Of a DNA stretch of 64,000 nt, positions 13,045-24,133 are shown piece after piece (within the stretch, counting starts at the first letter, position 1; every line of letters begins with the position of its first letter). The notes under the pieces were generated by a model. The model saw nothing but the letters and a program-made list of their open reading frames with translations. It did no database searches and was not told the DNA's origin. The position numbers and the translations under genes are program-made. Origin of the DNA: Yamagishiella unicocca (lineage: Eukaryota; Chlorophyta; Chlorophyceae; Chlamydomonadales; Volvocaceae). The stretch lies in assembly GCA_003116995.1 (NCBI GenBank), contig BDSL01000097.1:186001-250000 (forward strand). Reading direction: 5' to 3'.

Positions 13045-14364
13045 CTGAGGAGATGTCTACTGGAGGGGGGAGGGGAAACGGGGGCGAGGTGGAAGATGGA
13101 AGATGGAAGGGGGTTCCCAAGGGTGGCGGAGGTGGGGGCAGAGCCCGTCAAGCAGGATGCGGACGCAAGGGTGGCCCGGGGGCCAACGGGATCATGGCAG
13201 GCGATGATGAGGGGGAAGGAAGAAGAGGAGGACGAGGTGGAGGGGGAGGCAGCCCGGTACCTCCTGCCACTCTGAGTCAACCCGGCCTCCAGGCAGCACG
13301 CAAAGGGGACGTGACACGGATGCTACAGGCCGTCCGGTGGCCTTTTGGCAGGTGATACAGGCACACGTGTTAACAGGGCCGAGGGCCCTATGGGTCGCGG
13401 CATGAGCGCTCGCATCGGTTCGCCGCTTTCCTCGCCCACCCCGTCCTTCCAGTCCGCCAGCTGGCCACCAACCGCCAGCTCGCCACCAACCGCCAGCGAA
13501 ATCCGTTCCCTTACGCCTGCAATTCCAAGGCACCGCCCGCCCAGCCATCAAGGCGGCTCCTACTCAACCCCCTCCGCGGGTTCGCACCGTTCCTTCGTTG
13601 GCCAGGACGACAACACGTGGCTCGTGGTAGTCATACCGTGCGGGGGCGCCGCGCCCTCCCACCACCCAGCCCACCGTCACGCGAGTGATATACACATATG
13701 CACATACGTGCGCTGAGAAGCCGCATCGTAGCGCAGGCGACTGTCAGGATATGCAGGGCTGGGGATATGGCCGCCGGTTTCACTTTTATGTGTCATGCGC
13801 CTTGCAGCTACCCCTGTCTGACTTACCCGCTACCGTCCAATCCTGCGGGCCCGATAGCCAGCCGTCCTCGGCCGACAATTCCGTTCCAACATCCGGTGGT
13901 GAGGCTGCTAAGACCTGGAAGGGGGATATACACAGGCTATGGACTAGGAACTATGTTCGTAGACCGGATTCCAAGCCTGGCCACTCGGCCACTGCCGCTT
14001 AAGTCAGGATATACAAACTTCAGTCCAAAAGGATGCAGTTCCCACGAGTGGGCCTGAAGCAGACACTTTTGGCCACGTTCGCTTTTGGCTCCGGTCCGTA
14101 GAAGGTTCCCGGTTAACTAGAAACCTCGCGAAAACATGATAGCCGCACCTGAAAGTTTTCTTCAACCACAAACGATTGCGCTGGTTCATCCTCTAGCAAG
14201 ACGCTATCGTAAACGTAGCGCTGCTCCGGAAGGCTAGTGTCCACAGCGCTGCATACATGTATAGATGCAGGTCAGAAAAAACCCAGCCATTGGCTTGCAG
14301 TACAGGCCAGCGCTAATCAACAAAGGGAGCTCACCATGTCGAAGGCCGCCTTTCCAGGGGAGCG
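13045..14364. other. No confident gene; probably the 5' end of the glutamine-rich gene
   Basis: The first exon or exons and promoter of the minus-strand glutamine-rich gene should lie here, but no start codon with a compatible donor could be chosen. The rest shows no coding signal. Confidence 0.4.
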
Positions 14365-14781
14365 CTAGCGCTCCAGACCCCGTAAACCCCTGCGAACCAC
14401 GCAAAAACGAGAGTTGTCAGTACATTCCGCGCCATTGGCCGGTCTAGATGCGACACCCTGCGTTTGCTGGAGTGGACGGCCATTGACGAGAGGTTGCCAC
14501 CCAGTTTTCAATTGCAAAGGGCGCCCAGCAGCCAAGCTATGCAGTCTTTCACCCTTACCGTTTACACAGCTCGTGCTCGCTCCAGCTTCATCGTCCGCGA
14601 AAAACAAGTCGTCCTGTGAACCAAACGCCGGGGTGTTGATTGATAAAATCGCTTGTTTTTTGCTGCTGTCCAACCCTATGCATACCTTGTCGTTATGCTC
14701 ACTATTCCGCCTTAGAAACCGTAACGCAAGGCGCAGCGCGAGTACTATAGTGCCTCCAGCGGCGACGAACAAGAAAGGCAT
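14365..14781 (-). CDS. Candidate 138-residue protein with N-terminal membrane helix
   Basis: An ATG at 14781 opens a 138-codon frame to a TAG at 14367-14365 with no intron needed. Residues 2-24 are hydrophobic (FLFVAAGGTIVLALRLALRF) and followed by two arginines, as in a signal anchor or single membrane helix. The rest is polar, with an acidic patch (DDLFFADDEAG). I do not recognise it. Codon use is less biased than in the sure genes around it, so it may be a chance frame or one exon of a larger gene. It lies on the same strand and downstream of the candidate at 15107-15696. Confidence 0.3.
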   Translation of the reverse strand: MPFLFVAAGGTIVLALRLALRFLRRNSEHNDKVCIGLDSSKKQAILSINTPAFGSQDDLFFADDEAGASTSCVNGKGERLHSLAAGRPLQLKTGWQPLVNGRPLQQTQGVASRPANGAECTDNSRFCVVRRGLRGLER

Positions 14782-15106
14782 AGTAAGGCATTGGCGTAAT
14801 TAACAGCGGTACATCGAAGGATTTCGCTTGTTCATACAGAGGTCTCAACACGTGTTACCAACAGCCCGGTGGCCCGGTGCGTTGCGTCGTACATTGTCTG
14901 CGCTGCGGAGGACCTGTACCACATAGCACCGTTTCCCGATAGGGCTCCTCGGACCGGAATTGTTGCCCAATTTTCCTTGCTAGTATGGGTGGCATGCCAC
15001 GTGAACATCAAGCAATTCATCGTTCACTCCTTAGGCCTGCGAAATTCCCACACTCGCGGGAATAACTCAAACCGCCCCGTAACTAATTGCCCCGCACGAT
15101 CAGATT

Positions 15107-15696
15107 TCAGCTGCAAGAGATGTACTCCACTTTTCTGGGACACTCGCGCGTCCTAACCCTGCGCCACGTGCCCCTATTCTTTCCAAGCAACCGCTTAGGC
15201 AGGCTGTGGCCGTAGCCAATGCAGAGCACGAGGATCACGCCTACAATGTACGTTTCCAGTCCCCTATAAAAATGGTTGCTCGCGTCCCTACCAGCTAGTA
15301 CGTATCAGGAATGTCGGTTTCGGCGGGGTCTGGCAGGCGCTGGGCAGAGGCATGGGTCGCGGATGAAGTACGGGGTTGGCGGTCACTAGCTGGTTGCATG
15401 TAGTGGAGGAGGTCGCCATTCGGTTGTATGTTGATGCGCGCTTAGGGGCGTGCAGTTCCCCTGCCGACATCACACGTCACTTCTTGCACGCCTGAAAGAT
15501 TTGAACAGAGCAATACTCACGTAAGAAGCGCAGCTGCAAGGGGCGGCTGCGTCCGGAGCTTGAGCAGGAGCAGCTGCACGCCGGTGCCGTCGGCACAGCG
15601 CGGGAGTAGCGAGGACGTGTACAAAGGCCTCAACCGGGAACTATAAGGCGCGGGAGTGGGAGTCGGCAGCCAGTACCGAGGGCAGCAAGCCGCCAT
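15107..15696 (-). CDS. Candidate two-exon gene for a 118-residue membrane protein
   Basis: Exon 1 runs from ATG at 15696 to 15521 and ends AC|GTGAGT. It begins MAACCPRYWLPTPTPAP and has strongly C/G-ending codons (for example GAC GGC ACC GGC GTG CAG CTG CTC CTG CTC AAG). A phase-compatible acceptor at 15288 leads into exon 2, 15287-15107, which encodes a clear membrane helix (TYIVGVILVLCIGYGHSLPK), a basic tail and a TGA stop. The arginine/serine/proline-rich, acid-poor N-terminus resembles an organelle-targeting peptide, so a small mitochondrial or plastid membrane subunit is possible. No family is recognised. The acceptor GGTAG is weak; another splice from exon 1 to CGCCTGCC near 15338 would give a shorter protein ending at 15288. 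Confidence 0.4.
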
Positions 15697-18353
15697 CGTG
15701 GCTCATGTAAATCGAGGCACGGCACAACGTACGCTGCAGCAACAGTAAGACACCGACTGACCGCGCAGGGGCACAAATGGCCGTCGTGCACAAGACGAGC
15801 TGCTGTCACATTGCACATTGCCCATTTTGGGGACTTGCTGCGGGCTACTGTGCGAAAACGGATTAGCACCATAGGGTTGCACGCACAGGCACGCAAGGAA
15901 ATGGAAACCATACAATTGACATGTGGAAGCCTTAACCATGGCCCCATTTATGCTTTACGGCCACATGGCAACGCTCTCGCCGCATCCGCGTCTCAAGCTC
16001 GGCACGTGTGTCTTATCACAGGTATGCACACGCAGCGGCGCTTGCCAGAAGGCCCTACCTATGAGCCCAGCTCTGATGCAATGGGCACCTGTGACTGCAC
16101 TTCTTTGGCACTTACATAAATAGCTAGCCAGCGGAGGTTATCACACGGCTGACAACCGGTTCGGTTGATATGATCGCTCTGTGGCACAAGTGTGGGACTA
16201 TCTAGCGGTACGACATGTTGCCGCGCGTGACTCATTAAAGACAAAATGGAAAAGCCAAGCGTGCGATCACGTGATCGAGGATCGCTGTGTGGTGATGTGC
16301 GTGGCAAATGTACTCAGCCCAAAATCCGCGAAAAGGATCTTCATTTGGCACGTACTATTACGCGTTCGGCAGGGGAACGTTTCGGCTCCGAAGGCAAGCC
16401 AACCGTGCAACCCGGGGGTAACCTCCAAAACAGGACGCGTAAGCCCACTGCATTGTCGCGACACCTAGGTGCGACAGACCGTGATAGGCAATCCTTGACC
16501 TGTCCATTCGTGTTCATTGGCGTCAACAGCAGGCGTAACCGGTATTTGCGCACGGAACATTAATTGCCGCATCCTATTTATAAACCGGCGTTGCTTGAAG
16601 ACCGACTTCTGTTAGGCGATGCAGACGATTTCAAATTAACATCTTTGGCCACTGGCCGCAACCTCACGAACAGCGCGCACCAGCTTCGACGAAGCGGCGT
16701 GAAGCGGCGGCGGGACGCGACGAGTTCGCGGCGGCTGTATCGAAGTTGGCGCGCTCCATTTGTGAGGCCGGTTGCGCTGGCATGCAGCTGTAAAGCTAAG
16801 CAATTGACGCCTTCCCTAGAGGTAATTAACGGCGCGTGAGGTGCAACTGTCCCCTCATGTGGCAGCTCGGTACAGCAGCCTGCGTGTCTGGATTGTCAGC
16901 TACAGCCACACCTGTCAGATACTGCCCAGGACACACGGACCACGTCAGCAAAGGTAGCGCCTGTGAAGCGCGGCGCCAGAAACGTTCGGTACGTCACGCA
17001 ACCAACTGTGCGGCCACCGACTGTCTGACGAGGTTTCCAAACTTCAACTAAACAAGGATTTCACATTAGGTTCGTCTTATCCGCAAATGGGAAAGGTCTG
17101 TATGTGGCCTCCCCGTCCCCAGGGGACCCATTTCTCTGCAAATGTATTCCACCTATCCGCCAGGCACACGTTCCTGATTCCCAGCGGAAATCTGTACGTA
17201 AGAAGTGTCTGTTTCTGATTTGCAAACCAACTAGGGTGAAGTAGCCCGGTGGAGTTGATATAGTGTATTAATGTTGTAGTAGGGGTTCTCAGCGTTGTCA
17301 GGTACCCAATTCACTTCGAATCCTGAAAGTGCCGTCCTTCCTTTGCATTGGTCAAATATCACTGAATTCACTGAAGCATGCAGCGGGATGCGCACCCTAG
17401 CTATCGGCAGCTCCAATTAGGATGCAGCACACAAGCACAGACATGGCAGGTCCAGATGTCCAAAAGAGGCAATAGGAGAGCGATGTGGGGAGCGTCATCC
17501 AAGCGCGCGTCCAGGCGTCATTGACTTGTCCCGCGCAATATCGGTACCGTAAGCGATTGCCTCTGTACGACCGGTGCCAACCTTGAGGGCGGCACCGCCC
17601 TGCACCGACCACGCCATCTTTTTTGTTGACCGCCCCTGACCGCCCACCCTTGTAGCACAGCGTCCCGCATCCCACCCACCACTGAATGCAAGCGCTGCGT
17701 TGCTAGATCTGCGCTGCTACACGGGCAGGTTCCTTGTCACTTATCGGTTGGCAACGGCCGGCTTTCATGAAGTCGCAGGTTCGATAACGACGGCGCCATG
17801 GGCCCTGCCCAGCCGACCCGTGGTTCACCAATGTGCCGGCTAATGCAAGTCCGCTGATTCGCCAAGAGAATTGCCATTCATGCTGTGTGGACTGCAGCTT
17901 CTGGCATGGGTGTTCGGATGCTGTCGGCGCATTAGCTCGATGGGATGGTGAGGCTTCGGTATCAACCCGCATAGGCCCACGTCGACCTTGCGTCATGACG
18001 CCATCTGCAAACATCTGCAGTCTGTCCGGCACAACAAATGTATCATACGACCTTAGATTCGCACAGTCGCAAAATTAATTCAAGCGCATCGCAGCACTTG
18101 GCAAGCTCCGACTACTTTTCAACGGTAGCGTGCGGCGTCCCGGCCCGTTCCGGCATTTTTCTTTCGGGAGACGCATTTTTCCGAGTTTGGTTGGGCCAGA
18201 TTGGGCAAAAAGCCTGCACCCCAAGGCTTCACGGTTTGCAAGCTTTGCCTTTACTTGGGATTATTTGAACGTTTCGCCAGGTCCCTCTGGCGACCTAGTC
18301 GCGAACGGGCAATTTGCGTTTCGGCTGGTTCGCTGCCTTCACCTTCTAACCCT
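15697..18353. other. No confident gene; includes the upstream region of the GST gene
   Basis: Isolated short frames occur. One starts at the ATG at 15938 in good context and meets a GTATGC donor at 16021, but no continuing exon could be joined. The last few hundred bases before 18354 should hold the promoter and 5' UTR of the GST gene; no TATA-like box is obvious. Confidence 0.4.
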
Positions 18354-21300
18354 ATGATGGGAACGATCCATCACGGCAACGCTCCGCATGTGGCGGAGGA
18401 CGGCTCGTTCGCCGCTTCCACATCCAGGCTTCCGGTGCTGCAGTACTACCCGTGCCGGGGACGCGCGGAGCCCATCCGGTGACTAGGCTCCAGGGAGGGA
18501 GGGTGGCAGGGAGGGAGGGGGGACTCGGCCGGAGAGAGGAGACTTGTGAAGGGAGGGAGGCCACGCTGTGTGTTTGCGGACTGGGAGCAATTGGGGCCAC
18601 TGCAGCGCCGGAGGAACAACGCATCCTTGCAATCCGCCTCGTGTTCACCTCGGGCTGCGCACACGCTGCCAACCGCCGGATACCAGGAGGCGCCAGGAGC
18701 AGCCCTTTCACCCAGCCCAAAGCTGTTGCGCGGAAATGGTGGCGTCTCCCCTGCCTGATGACATAGGGTTGGGAAATTCTTGAAATTCGCCTTTCCGCTG
18801 CCTCTCCCCTTTGCGGATCGTGTGTGGTAGGCTGATCCTTTCGTACGTCGGCCAGCCGTGGTTCGAGGCGCCGCCTGCGAGCGTCAGGCGGGTGTTTTGG
18901 GACTAGGGTTGGGGACAGGGGGTGAAGGCGGGGGCGGGCGGGAAGTGGCGGTGCTGTGCCCCTGCCCGGTACGCTGGGTGCTGTGCCCCTGCAATGTACC
19001 GTCTGAGCGGTGGGACGTCTCTGCTTGTCGCGTTAGTCAGCTGCCGCGGCGAGCTGCCACGGATAGGTGGTCCCGTTTCCGCTGGGGTACATTCCTGTCG
19101 CCCAACCCCTCACCCGCCAACCCCTCACCCGCCAAACCCTCACCCGCCAAACCCTCACCCGCCAAACCCTCACCCGCCAAACCCTCACCTACCAACCTCT
19201 CACCTACCAACCCGCCAAACCCTCACCCGCCAAACCCTCACCTACCAACCTCTCACCTACCAACCCGCCGACCCCTCTTTCCCGCCTCTCCCTGCTTGCC
19301 TAAATCCTCCTCGCGCTGCAGGCAGATCTACTCCATTATGCACCGGGAGTTTGACGGCTACCCGTTCAGGTGGGCGGAAGTGGGGTTGCAGGGGTTGCAA
19401 GAGCTGCATTGGGGGGCGGATTGTGGAAGACGGCGAGATCGGGGACCGGCACCTTACGGTTTTGGCGAGAGCGAAAGGTACATACCCTTGAGTCGCTGTT
19501 CTTTTCGAGTGTCCTGTACCGGCAGCAGCAGCATGCGTTGCGGCGTGCAGACACCATGTAAGACCACTCAGCCCTCGCGGATGATTCCCAGTCTGCTCCA
19601 GGAGGGGCCTCCCGCTTTATGTCCCCGCTGCCCCACTGGCATTGCAGCACATCTCTCCGCGGCACCATAGTACTCCGGCGCACGTAGTGCACTCCGCGCC
19701 TAAATGCTCTTTCTCCGCCTCTCTCTCCGAAACCAAACATGCAATCTCTCACGGCTCGGCTCCTTCTCCGCTATTCCTCCGAAACCAAACCCCAAATCCT
19801 CCCAGGCAGCTCCCCCGCTTCATCGACGAGGTCCACGGTGACGTTGACCTGGTTCAGAGCCAGGCCATCATGCGGCACCTGGGCAGGAAGTACGGTGCGT
19901 ACGACATGTGGAAGGGGAGGGCAAATGCGGAGTGGTGTGAGGGGGAGATGCAGCTGCACTTTCCATATCCCCTGGGCCCTTCACATTTCATCCAACGTAC
20001 CCATACTGTCGCGACTGCCGTGCAGATCTGTACGGCAAGAACATGATCGACGCCGGGCGCATCGACATGCTGCTGGATGGGGTGGTAGACCTGCGGGCCA
20101 AGATCCAGGTGCGTGGCCTGAAATGGTTGTTGTAACGGTTACAGTGGGTTCCAGACCAAGAGGTAGAACCATCGGGCGCATCGCCTGACACTGAACAAGA
20201 CGGAGGAAACAAAGACCGACATGCACCGAAACAAAGGCAAACCACCAGAACACCAAGTTGACAGGCCGTAGGCATACCGAGCAGCAGCCAGCACCCCAGG
20301 GGGAATTTGCACTAGAGGCTCCCCTATCAGGAACTGGCCACCAACCAACCTAACAGCCCAGCACCCGACGAATCAGTGAAGCGCCGCAACGATGCAAACA
20401 TCGGAACCCGCCACCTCTCATCCCATAAGGCATCCCATAAGGTGGTACAGGTAGTAACTTGTTACAGTGGGCGCCAAAGCAGGAGGTAGAGCCATCCGGC
20501 TCATCGCAGAGTGGCGGTGGATAGCCGAAGGCATGCATGGGATGGCCGCGCCCAGGCGCTCCTCCCACTCCCTCTCCGTCCTTATCCTCCCTTTCTCGCC
20601 ACAGGCGGCACTACCTGATCGACCGCTCCTTCCACCGGCCCCTGCACGACGATGACCCATGTGCCGCTGCACCATTGCACCACAGAGCCGCTATACCATT
20701 GCACCACAGAACCGCTGTACCATTGCACCACAGAACCGCTGCACCATTGCACCACAGAACCGCTGCACCATTGCACCACAGAACCGCTGTACCATTGCAC
20801 CACAGAGCCGCTGTCCGCTCCACCGCTTTCCGGTGTGTCTGCCGTGCGGCTGCAGGCTGTGGTGGTGGGCCAGGGGCTGGAGGCGGAGGCCGCGCAGCGC
20901 TACGTGGCGACCGTGATGGCGCCGGAGGAGGAGCTCAAGGGGTCGAGCATGATGGTGGGTGGGCTGGGAGGGAGGGAGCACAGGTACAGTGCAGGACCGG
21001 GACGAGGGGGTCGTGGGACAGGACGACAGCGGGGGCCGGACGAGGAGGCTGGGGTCCCCCGCCTTGAGACCAACCTAGGGATGTTGGTGCGGGCCGCGGG
21101 GTGCAAGGGACGGCGACGCCCTCGCACGTTCACACCTCCGCCATTCGAACGTCGGCCCCTGCAAGCCCTTCCCGCAACCCGTGGGCAGTCCTGCTCTGCC
21201 CCGCCCCGTATATGCAGCAGCGTACAATGCGTATTTCTCACCTGTACCGGCGTACAGGTACTCGCGTGCCCCCACAGGTGTACCTCCCCGTCCTTCTGAC

Positions 21301-22254
21301 CCAGCCCCCGCGCACCCATGTTGAAAGCCATATCCCTGGCTAGTATCTTGTTCCAAATAACTTCTGCATTCCAAGTAACTTCTCCAGTTTCGTACCACGG
21401 CCTTCCTCTTTGCCTATCCCTCAGGGCCCCGGCCTGGCCAGCCTGGAGTACACTTTGTCCAGGAGCCGCTACTCGGATGCGGGCTGGTTTGTGGGCGGGA
21501 GCCCCACCCTGGCGGACTTCGCAGCCTTCGACCTGGCGAGTCGACGGAGGGGCACGGGGACCGGTACTGGGCAGCCGACGCTCAAGCTGTGGACGCGAGG
21601 GGCCCCCATTCCTCGGCCTGGTTAGTTTTTGCAACCCTCCTCATCGCGACACATGTCGCGATGAGGAGGGTTGCAAAAATAACCGATCCTTTCCTGCATG
21701 AGTCACGTTACCGGTCCTTTCCTGCAGCTCCCCTCATCGCGACCGCAGCCCCATGTGGCCAGCGACATGCCAGCGGCCATGCACGACGTCGCAAAGCCCA
21801 AGCAAGCCCGAGCGAGGCCGCCCCCTACCTCAAGCTCCTACCCGCAAACCCAACCGGAGTCCCCACGGGCCTTATCCCCCCGTGCCCATGGACTGCAGGT
21901 GGACCTCCACCTAGAGCACTTTGGCGACCAGCTCCGAAGTCGCTTCCCATGCCTGCTGGCGCACCACGCCAAGCTTGCGGCGCTTCGAGGTGGGTTCGAC
22001 GGAGACCCGTGGATGGGTGGGTGGATAAGAGCAGCGAGCGGTGGAACCCGTTGTCGGGCACGTCTACAATCCATGTCGACGACGAGCGTCTGTACCCCCT
22101 GTGGTTCGTTTCGCCCCCTCACCGCACCCCAGGCCGCAACCCACTGCTGTCCCTCTGCGGTGCAGGTGTCGCAGAGTACTTGGCCAGTGAGAGCCGCCAC
22201 GTGGCGGTGTGGCCGGTGGACTGGCTGCGGGAGCACCGAGCGGCTCAGGGCTAG
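18354..22254 (+). CDS. GST: Glutathione S-transferase, pi/sigma-like (nine exons)
   Basis: Exons are 18354-18478, 18831-18887, 19322-19369, 19806-19894, 20026-20108, 20856-20954, 21425-21535, 21899-21989 and 22166-22254 (TAG 22252-22254). They add up to 792 bases, 263 residues. The N-terminal thioredoxin-like half has VLQYYPCRGRAEPIR (catalytic Tyr candidate Tyr31), the glutathione-site loop QLPRF, and VQSQAIMRHLGRKY, which corresponds to the QSxxI motif. The helical half has LYGKNMIDAGRIDMLLDGV and a GGSPTLADF motif. This order matches animal pi-class enzymes, which conjugate glutathione to electrophiles in the cytosol. A start at the second ATG (18357) is equally possible. A 25-residue leader precedes the usual start of the fold. 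The introns after exons 2 and 7 keep phase only if GC donors (CAG|GCGGGT, CTG|GCGAGT) are used. The exon 2 call is newly inferred from the missing helix of the fold. Confidence 0.85.
19085..19275 (+). repeat. Minisatellite with unit of about 15 bp in GST intron 3'-half
   Basis: The unit CCTCACCCGCCAAAC and variants recur about eleven times in the intron ahead of the exon at 19322. It is pyrimidine-rich and could serve as a very long polypyrimidine tract. Confidence 0.9.
20125..20345 (-). mobile_element. Dispersed short repeat, longest copy A (possible 5'-truncating non-LTR element)
   Basis: Begins GTTGTAACGGTTACAGTGGG and continues with a CCAGACCA..GGTAGAACCATCGGGCG block shared with copies at 55249, 62239, 51800 and 61908. 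It lies in the GST intron 20109-20855. The far end (CCCAGGGGGAA..CTCCCCTAT) is shared only with the copy at 55249. Copies keep the TTACAACA/TTACTACTA end and lose varying amounts of the other end, as non-LTR retroelements do. No coding capacity is seen. Confidence 0.55.
20449..20510 (-). mobile_element. Dispersed short repeat, truncated copy
   Basis: AGGTAGTAACTTGTTACAGT, then GGAGGTAGAGCCATCCGG: the same head block as copy A, in the same orientation and the same GST intron. Confidence 0.5.
20676..20818 (+). repeat. 24-bp tandem repeat open in all six frames, just before a GST exon
   Basis: The unit, in essence CATTGCACCACAGAACCGCT plus four bases, is repeated about six times and ends 37 bases before the exon at 20856. 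The 24-base period is a multiple of three and the unit has no stop in any frame. Each unit contains a CACAG acceptor-like site. Confidence 0.9.
21626..21679. repeat. Near-perfect palindrome with 26-bp arms
   Basis: The left arm TTTTTGCAACCCTCCTCATC continues GCGACA; after two bases (CA) the right arm TGTCGCGATGAGGAGGGTTG continues CAAAAA. The arms are exact reverse complements over 26 bp and extend further with one mismatch. It lies in the GC-AG intron 21536-21898 of the GST gene. Half of the arm (CTCATCGCGAC) recurs once more about 50 bases downstream. Confidence 0.95.
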
Positions 22255-22604
22255 GCGCCAGGAGGATTCGCTTGGCACGTCTTGTGTGGGATGGCGGTGG
22301 CAAGCAGGATGCATGTCCGGAGACCGTACCACTGAGCCGGAAGGACCGCCGTGCAGCCGCGACCTGGCATGACGACAGTTGGGTACATGTAGCATCGGCA
22401 CCGACCTGCCAGTACTACGGGGGCGGCCACGGTCGTGCACGATAGGGGCTGTACCTGCTGGGTGTTGCCAGGATGAACGGTAAACACACGGCAGTGAAAC
22501 CCGAAATGGTAAGGATGGCTTGGTACAGATAGCACTAGCACATAACGGAGGATGCTGCCGTCCAGTGCAGGCCCCGACGGGGTTCGGACGGCACTAGTGG
22601 CTCG

Positions 22605-22609
22605 TGTAA
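22605..22609 (+). terminator. Candidate TGTAA polyadenylation signal of the GST gene
   Basis: TGTAA, the usual polyadenylation signal of Chlamydomonas-type algae, lies 351 bases after the GST stop. Another TGTAA occurs near 22788. Confidence 0.4.
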
Positions 22610-23440
22610 GCGTGAGGCTTCTGGTGGGAGCACATTGCGGAACCAACACCGCCGAATGACTGGACTAGGGGGGGACCAGACATCACGTACCAGTTCCGTA
22701 GTCGTTGCAAGTTGTCTGCTTGGACATTTTACGTTTTGCCACGACCACCCCGGCTTCAGCATGTGTGTTAAGCATTCGCTGCCAGCCAGTGTAAGTCATC
22801 ATCACTCGTTTAGATGGCCTGGAAGCCTTCTGCCTTAACTGTCAACGATTCCCACAGCTCTGAACCTTAAGTTCCCCCCCATCCACGCATGGGCAAGCAA
22901 CGTCCAACAAACATCAGCACATAGCGGTATCAAAAACCCACTTCAGAACCAATGCCGAAATGCTAACCGCGATAACGCAAGATTTTGGGATGGCCCAGGG
23001 GCCTTCTCTGGCTAGACATAACAATGGCTGCAAAACCCGGCCGGACCCAATTGCGCAACGCGGCATGCAGCTCTACGTGAGGCTTCTTAGGCGCCTCCTG
23101 CAGTCCCGCGTAACCCCCTATGAAAACACAACTTGGATGGGTTGAGGCACCCCATACCTTGCATACGCAACGCGCCGTGCACTCGGCGCCGTGCACGCCG
23201 TGCACAACGCAAGCATTCTCGTGACAGAGCCCTGAGAGTGCTGATGGTGGGATGGCAGCCCGCTGGCGATACGACAAAGGCAGTATGCTGTATGTACCCC
23301 ACGCACACCGACACGCGCTATGGCTGTCGAAAGCTTGCTGCTGTAACATGGAGCATGCGTTATGCGCATTACGCGATACACATAGTGTTGAGGCAGTCAG
23401 TTGTGTGATGGGAGCTTGACAGGGTTTGTTTTCAGATGTC

Positions 23441-23445
23441 TTACA
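23441..23445 (-). terminator. Candidate TGTAA polyadenylation signal (reads TTACA on +)
   Basis: It lies 317 bases downstream of the stop of the minus-strand gene at 23762-24133, a typical distance for this lineage. Confidence 0.4.
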
Positions 23446-23761
23446 CCGCTGCCACCGTCGCGTGTCCGGCATGAATGCAGCTTAAAATGTGATGAAAACA
23501 ATTTTGTTCCAGTCACAGCTGGATCTCCCTAAGGCCCAACGCCCAAAGTGTCTGAAGCCCATCACGACACCGCGCGCATAGTGATGGCGACCTTGCCGCA
23601 CGTCCCATGCGCGCATCCGGAACCTCTGCCTACCACCATGGAATGCTACGCGCAGCATTTAGTCCGCAAGCCCATGCTCATGTCGCTAAGCCTTCCGCTT
23701 CCACGCGAGCTCCCTCCGCTGGAACTCTCCAACGCCCAGCTCCAAGCTCCGCCGTGCAGGC

Positions 23762-24133
23762 TTACTGCAGCGAAGGCTGGGTCTGCCAGATCAGCAGGCG
23801 CTTGCTGCTGGGGTTGAAGGCCTCGTAGACCTTGTTGTTCGCCGCCAGCATCTTCATCACGTGGTCCGACACCGACTTGGGCGCAGTGTGGTGCAGGTGC
23901 TCCATCACCTGGTTCTTGGAAACTGCCGAATAGCGCAACTCGCGGTCATAGGCGTAGTTGAACTTCCAAATCGTCTCGTGGTACCGCTTGTAGGCAGCGG
24001 ACCAGCACGCGTGCAGCTTGTGCTCACGCATGAGTGAGGGCAGCATCTGAGTGTCCAGATACCACATGACCCAGCCCGCCACTAGGGCGGCACTGGCCGC
24101 CTCCTGCTGCAGCGACTCCGGCAAGAGCTTCAT
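23762..24133 (-). CDS. Intronless 123-residue protein of unknown function, head to head with IFT38
   Basis: A clean ATG (24133) to TAA (23762) frame with codons almost all ending in C or G, as in the sure genes nearby, so it is very probably real. The protein starts MKLLPESLQQEAASAALVAG, has a weakly hydrophobic segment (ASAALVAGWVMWYLDTQ), and is otherwise rich in Lys, His, Tyr and Trp (SAAYKRYHETIWKFNYAYDR). It is predicted mostly helical and has no Cys-based or nucleotide-binding motif. I do not recognise the family. Its start lies only 344 bases from that of the divergent IFT38 gene, so the two may share a promoter. A ciliary role is conceivable but rests on position alone. Confidence 0.7.
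   Translation of the reverse strand: MKLLPESLQQEAASAALVAGWVMWYLDTQMLPSLMREHKLHACWSAAYKRYHETIWKFNYAYDRELRYSAVSKNQVMEHLHHTAPKSVSDHVMKMLAANNKVYEAFNPSSKRLLIWQTQPSLQ

Larger units (their letters stand above)
22255..23761. other. Intergenic, convergent 3' ends
   Basis: No coding signal is seen. It should hold the 3' UTR of the GST gene from the left and that of the minus-strand 123-residue gene from the right. Confidence 0.6.

Noticed and set aside
13260..13355. Ankyrin-like peptide GLQAARKGDVTRMLQAV on the plus strand
   Set aside because: One isolated match with no neighbouring repeat and no usable splice joins. It lies opposite the probable 5' end of the minus-strand gene.
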